Source: JANQMX01 sp965247175
GTDB taxonomy: Bacteria; Pseudomonadota; Alphaproteobacteria; Kiloniellales; DSM-21159
Length of the DNA stretch: 64,000 bases
NCBI GenBank assembly: GCA_965247175.1
Contig: OZ252006.1
Location: 2,418,001-2,482,000 of the forward strand
Reading direction: 5' to 3'
Under the pieces are notes generated by a model. The model was given only the letters and a program-made list of their open reading frames with translations, had not been told where the DNA came from and did no database searches. Of this stretch, positions 40,895 to 49,682 are shown one piece after another; position 1 is the first letter of the stretch, and the number at the start of each line of letters is the position of its first letter. The position numbers and the translations under genes were made by a program.

Positions 40895-41851
40895 ATGAAA
40901 CACTATCTTGATTTCGAACAGCCAATTGCCGAGTTGGAAGGCAAGATCGAGGAGTTGCGCCGGCTCGGCACGACCGGCGGCGTCAACATCAGCGACGAAG
41001 TCGAGCGCCTGCAGACCAAGCTGGAGCAGGAGATCAATGCGCTCTATGCCAAGCTGACACCTTGGCAGAAGACCCAGGTCGCCCGCCATCCTGCCCGCCC
41101 CCATGTCGCCGACTACCTGGAACGCCTGATCGAGGACTTCACGCCGTTGGCCGGCGACCGCCTCTATGCCGAGGATGCCGCGATCGTCGGTGGTCTCGGG
41201 CGCTTCCGCGGCCGCAGCTGCGTCTTGATCGGCCAAGAGAAGGGGCATGACATCACCACGCGGCAGCGCCACAACTTCGGCATGCCCCGACCGGAAGGCT
41301 ACCGGAAGGCGCAGCGGCTGATGACCATGGCCAGCCGCTTCGGGCTGCCGATCGTCACTCTGGTCGACACGCCCGGCGCCTACCCCGGCATCGGTGCGGA
41401 AGAGCGCGGGCAGGCCGAGGCGATCGCCCGCTGCATCGAGCTTGGCTTGGCGCTCAACGTCCCGACGATTTCGGTTGTGATTGGCGAAGGCGGTTCGGGC
41501 GGAGCCATCGCGCTCGCCACCTCCGACCGCGTGCTGATGCTGGAGCATGCCATCTATTCGGTCATCTCGCCGGAGGGCTGCGCCTCGATCCTCTGGCGCT
41601 CGGCCGACGAAAGCCAGGCAGCCGCCTCGGCATTGCGTCTCACCGCGCAGGACCTCGATGCCCTGGAGGTCATCGACGGCATCGTCGAAGAGCCCGTCGG
41701 CGCCGCGCACCGGGACCTGGAGACGGCAGTTGCCGCCGTCGGCGATGCCATCGAGGCCGCCCTGGCCGAAACCTCCAGCCTGGATGCCAGCGCGCTGGTT
41801 GCCCAGCGAAAGCAGAAATTCCTCGCCATGGGCAACAAGGGCCTGAGCTGA
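40895..41851 (+). CDS. accA: acetyl-CoA carboxylase carboxyltransferase subunit alpha
   Basis: The 318-residue protein is AccA, which with AccD transfers the carboxyl group from biotin to acetyl-CoA to give malonyl-CoA for fatty-acid synthesis. It begins MKHYLDFEQPIAELEGKIEEL and has the crotonase-like oxyanion segment VIGEGGSGGAIALATSDRVL and TLVDTPGAYPGIGAEERGQA. Length and start are standard. Confidence 0.97.
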   Translation: MKHYLDFEQPIAELEGKIEELRRLGTTGGVNISDEVERLQTKLEQEINALYAKLTPWQKTQVARHPARPHVADYLERLIEDFTPLAGDRLYAEDAAIVGGLGRFRGRSCVLIGQEKGHDITTRQRHNFGMPRPEGYRKAQRLMTMASRFGLPIVTLVDTPGAYPGIGAEERGQAEAIARCIELGLALNVPTISVVIGEGGSGGAIALATSDRVLMLEHAIYSVISPEGCASILWRSADESQAAASALRLTAQDLDALEVIDGIVEEPVGAAHRDLETAVAAVGDAIEAALAETSSLDASALVAQRKQKFLAMGNKGLS

Positions 41852-41918
41852 CCCTCCGCATAGCGGCTCGCCTTCTAGCGAACTGGTCAAGCGACGAAGG
41901 CGCACTTATCGTTCGTGC

Positions 41919-43961
41919 ATGGCATCGAACGATCCCCTGCTGCAGCCCTACACGCTGAAGCATCTGACCCTCCGCAACCGGATTATGTCGACGGCTCATG
42001 AGCCCTCCTATTCCGAGGATGGCCTGCCGAAAGACACCTATCGCCTCTACCACCTGGAGAAGGCGAAAGGGGGTATTGCGCTTACCATGACCGCCGGCTC
42101 GGCCATCGTGTCCCGCGACTCGTCGCCGGCCTTCGGCAATCTGCATGCCTACCGCGATGAGATCGTGCCTTGGCTCAAGCGATTGACCGATGACTGCCAC
42201 GAAGCGGGCAGTGCCGTCATGATTCAGCTGACCCACCTCGGCCGGCGGACCAACTGGAACAAGGCCGACTGGTTCCCCGTCCTCGCCCCCTCTCCCGTTC
42301 GCGAGCCGGCCCATCGCGCCTTTCCGAAGGAGATCGAGGACTGGGATATGGAGCGGGTGGTCCAGGACTACGCCGCCGCCGCCCAGCGCATGCAGGAGGC
42401 GGGCCTCGATGGCATCGAACTGGAGTGCTACGGCCACCTGCTCGATCAGTTCTGGTCACCGGCGACGAACCGGCGCGAGGACGAGTTCAACGGCAGCCTG
42501 GACAATCGCCTGCGCTTCATCTTCCGCGTCTTAGGTGCCATTCGCGCCGCGGTCGGGGATGAGTTCATCGTCGGCTTGCGGCTGGTCGCCGATGAGGACT
42601 GGGAGAGAGGCCTGTCGCGGGAAGAGGGCATCGAGATCGCACAAAGGCTGGTCGCCAGCGGCCAGATCGATTTTCTCAACGTCATCCGCGGCCACATCGA
42701 GTCCGATGCTGCCCTGCGCTACGTGATCCCCGTGCAGGGTATGCGCTCGGCCCCGCATCTCGATTTCGCCGGCGAGCTGCGCGCTGTGACGAAGTTTCCC
42801 GTCTTTCACGCCGCCCGCATCAGCGACGTGGCGACCGCCCGCCATGCCATCGCCAGCGGCAAGCTCGACATGGTGGGGATGACACGGGCGCACCTGGCCG
42901 ACCCCCATATCGCCCGCAAGGTCGCCGAAGGGCGCGAAGAGGAGATCCGCCCTTGCGTCGGCGCGACCTACTGCCTCGACCGCATCTACGAAGGCCACGG
43001 TGCGCTCTGCATCCACAATCCCGCCACCGGCCGCGAAGCCACCATGCCGCACGTGATCGCGCGTAGTGACGGGCCAGCACGCAAAGTCGTCATTGTGGGC
43101 GCCGGCCCGGCGGGCTTGGAGGCGGCACGCGTCTCGGCATTGCGCGGCCATGAGGTCGTGGTGTTCGAAGCCGCCGACCAAGCCGGCGGGCAAGTCCGCC
43201 TGCTGGCACGCAGCAAACGACGCAGCGAGTTGATCGGCATCGTCGACTGGCGACTGGACCGCCTGGCCGACCTCGCTGTCGGTATCCGCTACAACCGCTA
43301 CGCCGAGCTTGACGACATCCTGGCGGAGACGCCGGACATCGTTCTGATCGCCACGGGCGGCCTGCCGCAGTCGCCCGTCCTCGAAGCCGGCGACGACCTG
43401 GTCGTGTCGAGCTGGGATATTCTCTCTAGCGATACAAAACCGGCCGAAGAGGTGCTGCTTTACGATGACAACGGCGCCCACCCGGGCATGCAGGCGGCGG
43501 AAGCCATCGCGGAGAGCGGCAGCAATCTGGAGCTGGTGACGCCGGAGCGCTTCTTCGCGCCCGAGATCGGCGGCCTCAACCATGCGGCCTACGCCGAGAT
43601 CTTCCATGCCAATGGGGTGCGCATCACCATCAACAGCCGCGTCATGTCCGTGCAGCGACAAGCCAATCGCCTCGCCGCAGTCATCGGCAGCGACTATCAC
43701 GACCGGCGGGAGGAACGAATCGTCGACCAGGTGGTGGTCGAGCACGGGACACTGCCGCTCGACGAGCTCTATTTCGCGCTCAAGCCGAGCTCCAGCAACC
43801 TCGGCGCCTGCGACTACGACGCGCTGCGGGAAGGGCGTCCGCAAAGCCTCGTCAGAAATCCGGATGGCGGCTTTCAGCTCTTCCGCATCGGTGACGCAGT
43901 CTCATCACGCAACATCCACGCGGCAATCTACGACGCGCTCCGGCTCTGCAAGGACTTCTAA
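41919..43961 (+). CDS. TMADH/Old-Yellow-Enzyme-type flavoprotein (N-methylproline demethylase-like)
   Basis: The 680-residue protein joins an FMN barrel (about 1-370) to a nucleotide-binding FAD/ADP domain (KVVIVGAGPAGLEAARVSAL from about 388), the plan of trimethylamine dehydrogenase and 2,4-dienoyl-CoA reductase. The Fe-S cluster loop has C346, C352 and C364, but the second ligand expected at 349 is alanine (CVGATYC). The FMN domain also lacks the usual YGAHSY (here ECYGHLL). I recall a similar loop in rhizobial N-methylproline (stachydrine) demethylases, which fits this window's other betaine genes; this is from memory. Expected reaction: oxidative N-demethylation of a small N-methylated compound. 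Confidence 0.72.
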   Translation: MASNDPLLQPYTLKHLTLRNRIMSTAHEPSYSEDGLPKDTYRLYHLEKAKGGIALTMTAGSAIVSRDSSPAFGNLHAYRDEIVPWLKRLTDDCHEAGSAVMIQLTHLGRRTNWNKADWFPVLAPSPVREPAHRAFPKEIEDWDMERVVQDYAAAAQRMQEAGLDGIELECYGHLLDQFWSPATNRREDEFNGSLDNRLRFIFRVLGAIRAAVGDEFIVGLRLVADEDWERGLSREEGIEIAQRLVASGQIDFLNVIRGHIESDAALRYVIPVQGMRSAPHLDFAGELRAVTKFPVFHAARISDVATARHAIASGKLDMVGMTRAHLADPHIARKVAEGREEEIRPCVGATYCLDRIYEGHGALCIHNPATGREATMPHVIARSDGPARKVVIVGAGPAGLEAARVSALRGHEVVVFEAADQAGGQVRLLARSKRRSELIGIVDWRLDRLADLAVGIRYNRYAELDDILAETPDIVLIATGGLPQSPVLEAGDDLVVSSWDILSSDTKPAEEVLLYDDNGAHPGMQAAEAIAESGSNLELVTPERFFAPEIGGLNHAAYAEIFHANGVRITINSRVMSVQRQANRLAAVIGSDYHDRREERIVDQVVVEHGTLPLDELYFALKPSSSNLGACDYDALREGRPQSLVRNPDGGFQLFRIGDAVSSRNIHAAIYDALRLCKDF

Positions 43962-44017
43962 GCGACAGCCGGGCAACCCATGTGAAGAGCAATACCAGCT
44001 CTCCAGGAGACGCCCTC

Positions 44018-44395
44018 ATGAGCCAACCTGCCCGTCAAATGCGCATTCCCGACGAAAATCATCCCATCACCATCAGCGACCATGGTGAGACGGTGGAGGT
44101 CTACCTCGCCGGGGCGCGCATCGCTCGCAGCGATCGAGCCCTTAGGCTTGCCGAAGCTAGCTATCCGCATGTCTTTTACATCCCGCGTGAGGATGTCGAC
44201 ATGAGCGCGCTACAGCGACGTGAGGATACGAGTTACTGCCCTTTCAAGGGCGATGCCAACTACTACGACATCGCAGCGGGCGACGAGACGGCGGACAAGG
44301 CCGTCTGGACCTACGAGGCGCCCTATGAGGCCGTGGCGCTGATCAAGGACCATCTCGCCTTCTACACGAACAAAGTCGACGTGCGGTCCACCTAG
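44018..44395 (+). CDS. DUF427 family protein
   Basis: The 125-residue protein is a beta-rich single-domain DUF427 member with the family features EVYLAGARIARSDRALRLAE, HVFYIPREDVDM and YCPFKGDANYYDI. The CPFKG motif is the most conserved part and may hold a ligand. The function is unknown. ATG at 44018 has AGGAGA at the right distance; an upstream ATG at 43982 has none. It begins 56 bases after the flavoprotein on the same strand and could be cotranscribed. Confidence 0.85.
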   Translation: MSQPARQMRIPDENHPITISDHGETVEVYLAGARIARSDRALRLAEASYPHVFYIPREDVDMSALQRREDTSYCPFKGDANYYDIAAGDETADKAVWTYEAPYEAVALIKDHLAFYTNKVDVRST

Positions 44396-44407
44396 CCAGC
44401 GACGGCT

Positions 44408-46210
44408 CTAGCTTTCACCGCTCTCTTCCCGGCGCACCTGCTGCAAGGCTCGGTGATAGGCCGTCATGGCCTCATGCTCGTGCACGAAGCCGAGCAGCCG
44501 ACGGCTCTGCTTGCTGTCCACCACCGGCAGGTGCGGCTCGGCGCTGGTCTGAAAGACGCGAATGGCCGTGTTCAGGCCGTCGTCGGCCAGAAGAACCGGC
44601 GGGCGTTTGCGCGCCAAGTCCTCTGCCGTCAACTTCTCCTGCGCCTCGCTATCGAAGGCCAGATGGGCCAGCTCAGCGAACGTGATCGTGCCGTGCAAGG
44701 CACCGTCTCCGTCGCAGACCAAAAGCTCTCCGAAGGGCGCGCGCACCAAGGCATCGCGTACCTCGGCGAAGGGAGCCTCGGGGGTCACCGTGGCATAGTT
44801 GCTGTCGAGCAGGCTGCGGACCTTGGTTTCGTTGAGTATCTCCGTCTCCTGCCCGCGGCGCAGATTGACGCCGCGCTTGGCAAGCTGCCAGGCGAAGAAG
44901 GAGGCCATGTTGGCTTGCTGCACCACGACGGATGCGATGGCCGTCGCCACCATGAGCGCGATGGTCAGCTCATAGTCTCCGGTCAGCTCGAAGATCATCA
45001 GGATGGTCGAGATTGGCGCACCGAGGACGGCCCCTGCGACGGCCCCCATGCCGATGACGGTGTAGGCGCCGTGACCGGACGACAGTTCCGGGAAGAGCTG
45101 TGTGGCGACGATGCCAAAGGCGCCCCCCAGCATGGCACCGATAAAGAGCGACGGCGAGAAGACACCACCGCCGAAGCCTGCGCCTAAGCAGATGGCGGTT
45201 GCGGCGACCTTGAGCACCAGCAAGATCACCAGTGTCTCGAAGGAATAGAGGGCCTGCAGCGCCTTGTCCGTCGCCTCGTAGCCGACCCCCAGGACTTCGG
45301 GATAGGCCAGCGCGATGCAGCCAATCGCCAGTCCTGCAGCGGCTGGACGCAGAACGATTGGAACCTTGGCACGCTCGAAGAGCTTCGCCGAGACGGCCAC
45401 GGATTGCGTGAAGACGATGGCTAAGAGCGCCGCCGCCAAACCGAGAAGGGCGAAAGCCGGGAACTCCCAGAACGAGACGATCTCGTAGGACTGCGGGAGG
45501 ATGAAGGCCGGGAAGTCGCCGTAGTGCATGCGGCTGATGATCGTACCGACGACCGAGGCAATGACGATGGGTGCGAAGGCGGAGAGCGCGTAGTGGCCGA
45601 CCACGACCTCAAGGGCGAAGAAGACTCCAGCGATGGGAGCGTTGAACGAGGCGGCAATGGCGGCCGCCACGCCACAGCCCAGCAGCGTGCGGGTTAAGCG
45701 GCGGCCGAGATGCAGCCAGCTGGCCAGGCAGGACGCCAGGCTGGCGCCGAGATGTACCACCGGGCCTTCCCGGCCGACCGAGGCCCCGACACCGATCGAG
45801 GCAGCAGACAGGGTCGCCGCCTTGAAGCCGTCGGTCGCGCGCAGCTGACCGCCCCGCAAAGCCACGGACTCGATGACATCGGCGACCCCTTGCGGTCGCC
45901 GGTCCGGCATCACGAAGCGAAGGAAGATCCCGACGGCGAGTCCTCCAAGGGTCGTCGCCAGAAGCATCCGCCACCAAGGCATCTGCCCCGCATAGCTGTT
46001 GAAGAGCTCGTCGACGATCCAGTTGCCGTACGCGAGCGTGCGAAAGACATCGATTCCATAGCGGAAGCCGATCGCCGCGAGGCCTGCCGCCACGCCGATC
46101 AGGATGGCAAGCCCGCCCAGAATGATGTGGTCGTTGGCCCACAGCCGCTTGAGCCAGCGGACCCAAGCCCTGCCTCTCGTCAACGCGCGTAGATCGGCCG
46201 AGATCGCCAT
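44408..46210 (-). CDS. ClC-type chloride channel/transporter with CBS domains
   Basis: The 600-residue protein has about 10-11 membrane segments and the ClC ion-path motifs GREGP (with the gating glutamate, in GVGASVGREGPVVHLGA) and GGGVFSPSL. Two CBS domains follow at about 460-590 (LLDSNYATVTPEAPFAEVRD, VLLADDGLNTAIRVF), which bind adenine nucleotides. It moves chloride, with or without proton exchange, and may aid pH or osmotic control. The start at 46210 (MAISADLR) is taken because the longer frame from 46270 has no normal N-terminus. It is divergent from ugpB. Confidence 0.88.
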   Translation of the reverse strand: MAISADLRALTRGRAWVRWLKRLWANDHIILGGLAILIGVAAGLAAIGFRYGIDVFRTLAYGNWIVDELFNSYAGQMPWWRMLLATTLGGLAVGIFLRFVMPDRRPQGVADVIESVALRGGQLRATDGFKAATLSAASIGVGASVGREGPVVHLGASLASCLASWLHLGRRLTRTLLGCGVAAAIAASFNAPIAGVFFALEVVVGHYALSAFAPIVIASVVGTIISRMHYGDFPAFILPQSYEIVSFWEFPAFALLGLAAALLAIVFTQSVAVSAKLFERAKVPIVLRPAAAGLAIGCIALAYPEVLGVGYEATDKALQALYSFETLVILLVLKVAATAICLGAGFGGGVFSPSLFIGAMLGGAFGIVATQLFPELSSGHGAYTVIGMGAVAGAVLGAPISTILMIFELTGDYELTIALMVATAIASVVVQQANMASFFAWQLAKRGVNLRRGQETEILNETKVRSLLDSNYATVTPEAPFAEVRDALVRAPFGELLVCDGDGALHGTITFAELAHLAFDSEAQEKLTAEDLARKRPPVLLADDGLNTAIRVFQTSAEPHLPVVDSKQSRRLLGFVHEHEAMTAYHRALQQVRREESGES

Positions 46211-46212
46211 TG

Positions 46213-46230
46213 CTGTCAGGTGAATATCAC
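46213..46230 (+). promoter_or_regulatory. possible Pho box upstream of ugpB
   Basis: CTGTCAG (46213-46219) and ATATCAC (46224-46230) are two Pho-box-like heptamers with a 4-base spacer. The consensus is CTGTCAT-4-CTGTCAC; the match is imperfect and only one unit is seen. It lies 163 bases before ugpB. PhoB control of ugp is known in E. coli, which is why it is noted. Confidence 0.25.
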
Positions 46231-46392
46231 TATGGTCTGGCGTGGTTTTTCCAGAGCCTAGCGAAGCCACCTTGTTGCGCCATGATGCCCAACGTCATAG
46301 CATGGCATCTTCATAAAACCTTCAAGAAACTGCAACAGAGCCTATGCAGGTTGCCCGCGCGAGTTCGCAAATCAACAAACAGGGATGTGATC

Positions 46393-47715
46393 ATGAAACT
46401 TAAACGTAGCGTCGCGTTCGCTGCGGCATTTAGTGCGTCCGCCATGCTGGCGACGACGGCCTTCGCCCAGACCGAAGTCCAGTGGTGGCACGCCATGGGC
46501 GGCGCGTTGGGCGAGAAGCTCAACAAGATCGCCGACGACTTCAACGCCAGCCAGAGCGACTACAAGATCACGCCGGTCTACAAAGGCAACTACACCGAAA
46601 CCCTGACGGCGGCCATCGCGGCCTTCCGCGCCCGGGAGAACCCGGCCATCGTCCAGGTCTTCGAGGTCGGCACCGCCACCATGATGGCGGCAGAAGGTGC
46701 CATCTATCCCGTCTACGAGCTGATGGCCGATGCCGGCGAGCCCTTCGACCCCGCCGACTATCTGGCTTCGGTCACCGGCTACTACACGGACACCGACGGC
46801 AACATGCTCTCGATGCCCTTCAACTCCTCGACGCCGGTGCTCTACTACAACAAGGACGTCTTCAAGAAGGCGGGCCTGGACCCGGAAGCGCCGCCGCAGA
46901 CCTGGCCTGAGCTGGCCGATATGGCCCAGACCATCATCGATTCCGGTGCAGCCACCTGCGGCTTCACCACCGGTTGGCAGTCCTGGGTGCAGCTCGAGAA
47001 CTTCTCGGCGCTGCATGACGCCAGCTTCGCCAGCAAGGCGAACGGCTTTGGCGGCTTTGATACGGAGCTGGCCTTCAACTCGCCGCTGCACGTGACCCAT
47101 GTGCAGTCGCTGGCCGACTGGAAAAAGGACGGCGTCTTCAAGTACGGCGGCCGTCGCTCGGACTCGGCGCCGCTGTTCTATTCTGGCGAGTGCGCCATGT
47201 ACATGAACTCCTCCGCCGCCTATGCGGGCGTCAGCGCCAATGCCAAGGACTTCGAGTTCGGCGTCGGCATGCTGCCCTACTGGCCGCAGGTCGACGGTGC
47301 GCCGCAGAACTCGATCATCGGCGGTGCCACCCTCTGGGTGCTGCAGGGCCGTCCGGAGGACGAGTACAAGGGTGTGGCCAAGTTCTTCTCCTACCTCTCC
47401 AGCCCGGAAGTGCAGGCCTGGTGGCATCAGGCGACGGGCTATCTGCCGATCACCTCGGCGTCCTATGAGCTCAGCAAGAAGCAGGGCTTCTATGACGAGA
47501 ACCCCGGCACGGACACCTCGATCAAGCAGATGACGCTCAATCCGCCGACCGACAACTCCAAGGGTCTGCGTCTCGGCAACTTCGTGCAGATCCGGGACAT
47601 CATCAACGAAGAGCTCGAGACCGTCTGGGCTGGCGAAAAGACCGCCAAGGAGGCGCTCGACCGGGCCGTTGCCCGCGGCAACGACCTGCTGCGTGAGTTC
47701 GAGGCTGCCAACTAA
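46393..47715 (+). CDS. ugpB: glycerol-3-phosphate-type ABC transporter substrate-binding protein
   Basis: The 440-residue periplasmic protein has a signal peptide (AAAFSASAMLATTAFA) and the UgpB-type features VQWWHAMGGALGEKLNKIAD, MPFNSSTPVLYYNKD and FAALWVLQ-like IIGGATLWVLQGRPEDEY. Ugp systems take up sn-glycerol-3-phosphate and glycerophosphodiesters as carbon and phosphate sources. ATG at 46393 follows AGGGATG. It is the first gene of ugpB-A-E-C. Related sugar binders look similar, so the exact substrate is inferred. Confidence 0.87.
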   Translation: MKLKRSVAFAAAFSASAMLATTAFAQTEVQWWHAMGGALGEKLNKIADDFNASQSDYKITPVYKGNYTETLTAAIAAFRARENPAIVQVFEVGTATMMAAEGAIYPVYELMADAGEPFDPADYLASVTGYYTDTDGNMLSMPFNSSTPVLYYNKDVFKKAGLDPEAPPQTWPELADMAQTIIDSGAATCGFTTGWQSWVQLENFSALHDASFASKANGFGGFDTELAFNSPLHVTHVQSLADWKKDGVFKYGGRRSDSAPLFYSGECAMYMNSSAAYAGVSANAKDFEFGVGMLPYWPQVDGAPQNSIIGGATLWVLQGRPEDEYKGVAKFFSYLSSPEVQAWWHQATGYLPITSASYELSKKQGFYDENPGTDTSIKQMTLNPPTDNSKGLRLGNFVQIRDIINEELETVWAGEKTAKEALDRAVARGNDLLREFEAAN

Positions 47716-47771
47716 CGGCTAGCCGCCCGTTCGGCGCCGCGGGCATCGAAACCCCGGCGCAGTCTTTGCCG

Positions 47772-47805
47772 GCCGGCACCCAAGACATCCGTCTTGGGTG
47801 CCGGC
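47772..47805 (+). other. perfect hairpin between ugpB and ugpA
   Basis: GCCGGCACCCAAGAC (47772-47786) and its exact complement (47791-47805) form a 15-bp stem with the 4-base loop ATCC. There is no T-run. It is suited to protect the ugpB mRNA 3' end or reduce read-through, so that the binding protein outnumbers the permeases; this role is inferred. Confidence 0.7.
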
Positions 47806-47833
47806 TGCGCGCTCCACACGAACATCTTCCTCC

Positions 47834-48715
47834 ATGCAAAAGCGCGTTACCTTTCGGCATCTCACGCTGCCTTATCTCTTCATCCTGCCGCAGCTGGCGA
47901 TCACCATCGTCTTCTTCATCTGGCCGGCGGGCGAGGCGATCTATCAGTCGCTGCTGAGGCAGGACGCCTTCGGGCTCAATACACGCTTCGTCGGGTTCGA
48001 GAACTTCGAACGGCTCTTTGCCGATCCGCTTTACATCGACACCCTCTGGCGCACGCTCGGCTTCAGCGTCAGCGTCACCCTGCTATCGATGCTGAGCGCC
48101 CTGCTCTTCGCCGTGATGGCCGACCATGTCATCCGCGGCGCCACGACCTACAAGACCCTGCTGATCTGGCCCTATGCCGTGGCCCCCGCCATCGCCGGCG
48201 TGCTCTGGTGGTTCCTCTTCAACCCCTCGGTCGGCATCCTGGCTTATCTGCTGCAGGGTTTGGGCTACGACTGGAACCCTTTCCTCGACGGCGACGACGC
48301 GATGATTCTGGTGGTCATCGCCTCGGCCTGGAAACAGGTCAGCTACAACTTCCTCTTCTTCCTGGCCGGCCTGCAGGCCATTCCGCGCTCGCTCATCGAG
48401 GCCGCCGCGATCGACGGCGCCGGGCCGGTCAAGCGCTTCTGGAGCATCGTCTTCCCGCTGCTCTCCCCGACCACCTTCTTCCTGCTGGTGGTCAACGTGG
48501 TCTACGCCTTCTTCGATACCTTCGGCACCATTCACGCGACCACCTCGGGCGGGCCGGGCCAGTCGACCACGACCCTGATCTACAAGGTCTTCAACGACGG
48601 CTTCATCGGCCTCAACTACGGCTCCTCGGCGGCCCAGTCGGTCGTCCTGATGGTCATCGTCATCGGGCTGACAGTGGTGCAGTTCCGCTACATCGAGCGG
48701 AGGGTCCATTACTGA
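47834..48715 (+). CDS. ugpA: glycerol-3-phosphate-type ABC transporter permease UgpA
   Basis: The 293-residue protein has six predicted membrane segments and the EAA loop EAAAIDGAGPVKRFWSIVFP that contacts the ATPase. It starts MQKRVTFRHLTLPYLFILPQ, typical of UgpA. ATG at 47834 has TCCTCC rather than a good ribosome site upstream; an in-frame GTG at 47798 is possible but less likely. It is the first membrane subunit of the ugp system. Confidence 0.9.
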   Translation: MQKRVTFRHLTLPYLFILPQLAITIVFFIWPAGEAIYQSLLRQDAFGLNTRFVGFENFERLFADPLYIDTLWRTLGFSVSVTLLSMLSALLFAVMADHVIRGATTYKTLLIWPYAVAPAIAGVLWWFLFNPSVGILAYLLQGLGYDWNPFLDGDDAMILVVIASAWKQVSYNFLFFLAGLQAIPRSLIEAAAIDGAGPVKRFWSIVFPLLSPTTFFLLVVNVVYAFFDTFGTIHATTSGGPGQSTTTLIYKVFNDGFIGLNYGSSAAQSVVLMVIVIGLTVVQFRYIERRVHY

Positions 48716-48741
48716 TGGTCCGCTTACGCGCAGTCGCTCCA

Positions 48742-48806
48742 GCCCGCTCCCCCTCCCGTCCACCCACGGGATCATACGCTATGGGTGGCCGGGAGGGGGA
48801 GCGGGC
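48742..48806. repeat. 25-bp inverted repeat between ugpA and ugpE
   Basis: The left arm (48742-48766, starting GCCCGCTCCCCCTCCCG) and right arm (48782-48806, ending GGGAGGGGGAGCGGGC) match over 25 bases with a single mismatch around a 15-base loop. It looks like a mobile palindromic repeat placed in a 112-base intergenic gap of the operon. I saw no second copy in this window. Confidence 0.75.
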
Positions 48807-48827
48807 CGGCACCGCAGAGAAATCGTA

Positions 48828-49676
48828 ATGGTCGAGAACCGCCCCTTCTTCACTTTCGTCGCGCACTTCGTGCTGCTGCTCGGCGTCGCCGTGGTGGTGC
48901 TGCCGCTGTGGCTCGCCTTCGTCGCCTCGACCCACGAGCCAAGCGCACTGATCACCGGCCTGATGCCCCTTATTCCCGGCGACCGTCTGATCGAGAACTA
49001 TGAGCTCGTGCTGGGCGAGGGCGTGGCAGCGTCAGGCGCCATCCCCGTCTGGAAGATGCTGTTCAACAGCCTAGTTATGGCGCTCTGCATCGCCATCGGT
49101 AAGATCGCCATCTCGCTGATCTCGGCCTACGCCATCGTCTACTTCCGCTTCCCCTTCCGCACCTTCTGCTTCTGGATCATCTTCATCACCCTGATGCTGC
49201 CGGTGGAGGTGCGCATTGTGCCGACCTTCGAGGTCGTCTCCTCCCTCAACATGCTGAACAGCTTCGCCGGGCTCTCCGTGCCGCTCATCGCCTCGGCGAC
49301 GGCGACCTTTCTGTTCCGCCAGTTCTTCCTCACCGTCCCGGACGAGTTGGTCGAAGCCGCCCGCATCGACGGCGCCGGACCCTGGCGCTTCTTCCAGGAC
49401 ATCCTGCTGCCGCTCAGCCGCACCAACATCGCGGCCCTCTTCGTCATCCTCTTCATCTACGGCTGGAACCAGTATCTCTGGCCGCTCTTGATCACCACCG
49501 ACCAGAGCTTCACCACCATCGTCATGGGCATTCAGCGCATGGTGACGGTGGCCGATGCCGAGCCGCAGTGGCACGTGGTGATGGCGACGGCGGTGCTGGC
49601 GGTGCTGCCGCCCCTCGCCGTGGTGCTCGGCATGCAGCGCCTCTTCGTCAAAGGCCTCGTGGAAACGGAAAAGTAG
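48828..49676 (+). CDS. ugpE: glycerol-3-phosphate-type ABC transporter permease UgpE
   Basis: The 282-residue protein has six membrane segments and EAA motif EAARIDGAGPWRFFQDILLP. It begins MVENRPFFTFVAHFVLLLGV and is the partner of UgpA in the membrane channel. It is followed after six bases by ugpC, so the two are translated together. The hairpin just before it may affect expression relative to ugpA. Confidence 0.9.
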   Translation: MVENRPFFTFVAHFVLLLGVAVVVLPLWLAFVASTHEPSALITGLMPLIPGDRLIENYELVLGEGVAASGAIPVWKMLFNSLVMALCIAIGKIAISLISAYAIVYFRFPFRTFCFWIIFITLMLPVEVRIVPTFEVVSSLNMLNSFAGLSVPLIASATATFLFRQFFLTVPDELVEAARIDGAGPWRFFQDILLPLSRTNIAALFVILFIYGWNQYLWPLLITTDQSFTTIVMGIQRMVTVADAEPQWHVVMATAVLAVLPPLAVVLGMQRLFVKGLVETEK

Positions 49677-49682
49677 GAACTC

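Noticed and set aside
43982..44017. N-terminal extension of the DUF427 protein
   Set aside because: The ATG at 43982 has no ribosome site, while the one at 44018 has AGGAGA at the right distance and a family-like start.
46213..46230. Strong PhoB control of ugp
   Set aside because: Only one imperfect pair of heptamers is seen, 163 bases from the gene; kept as a low-confidence feature and not as a finding.
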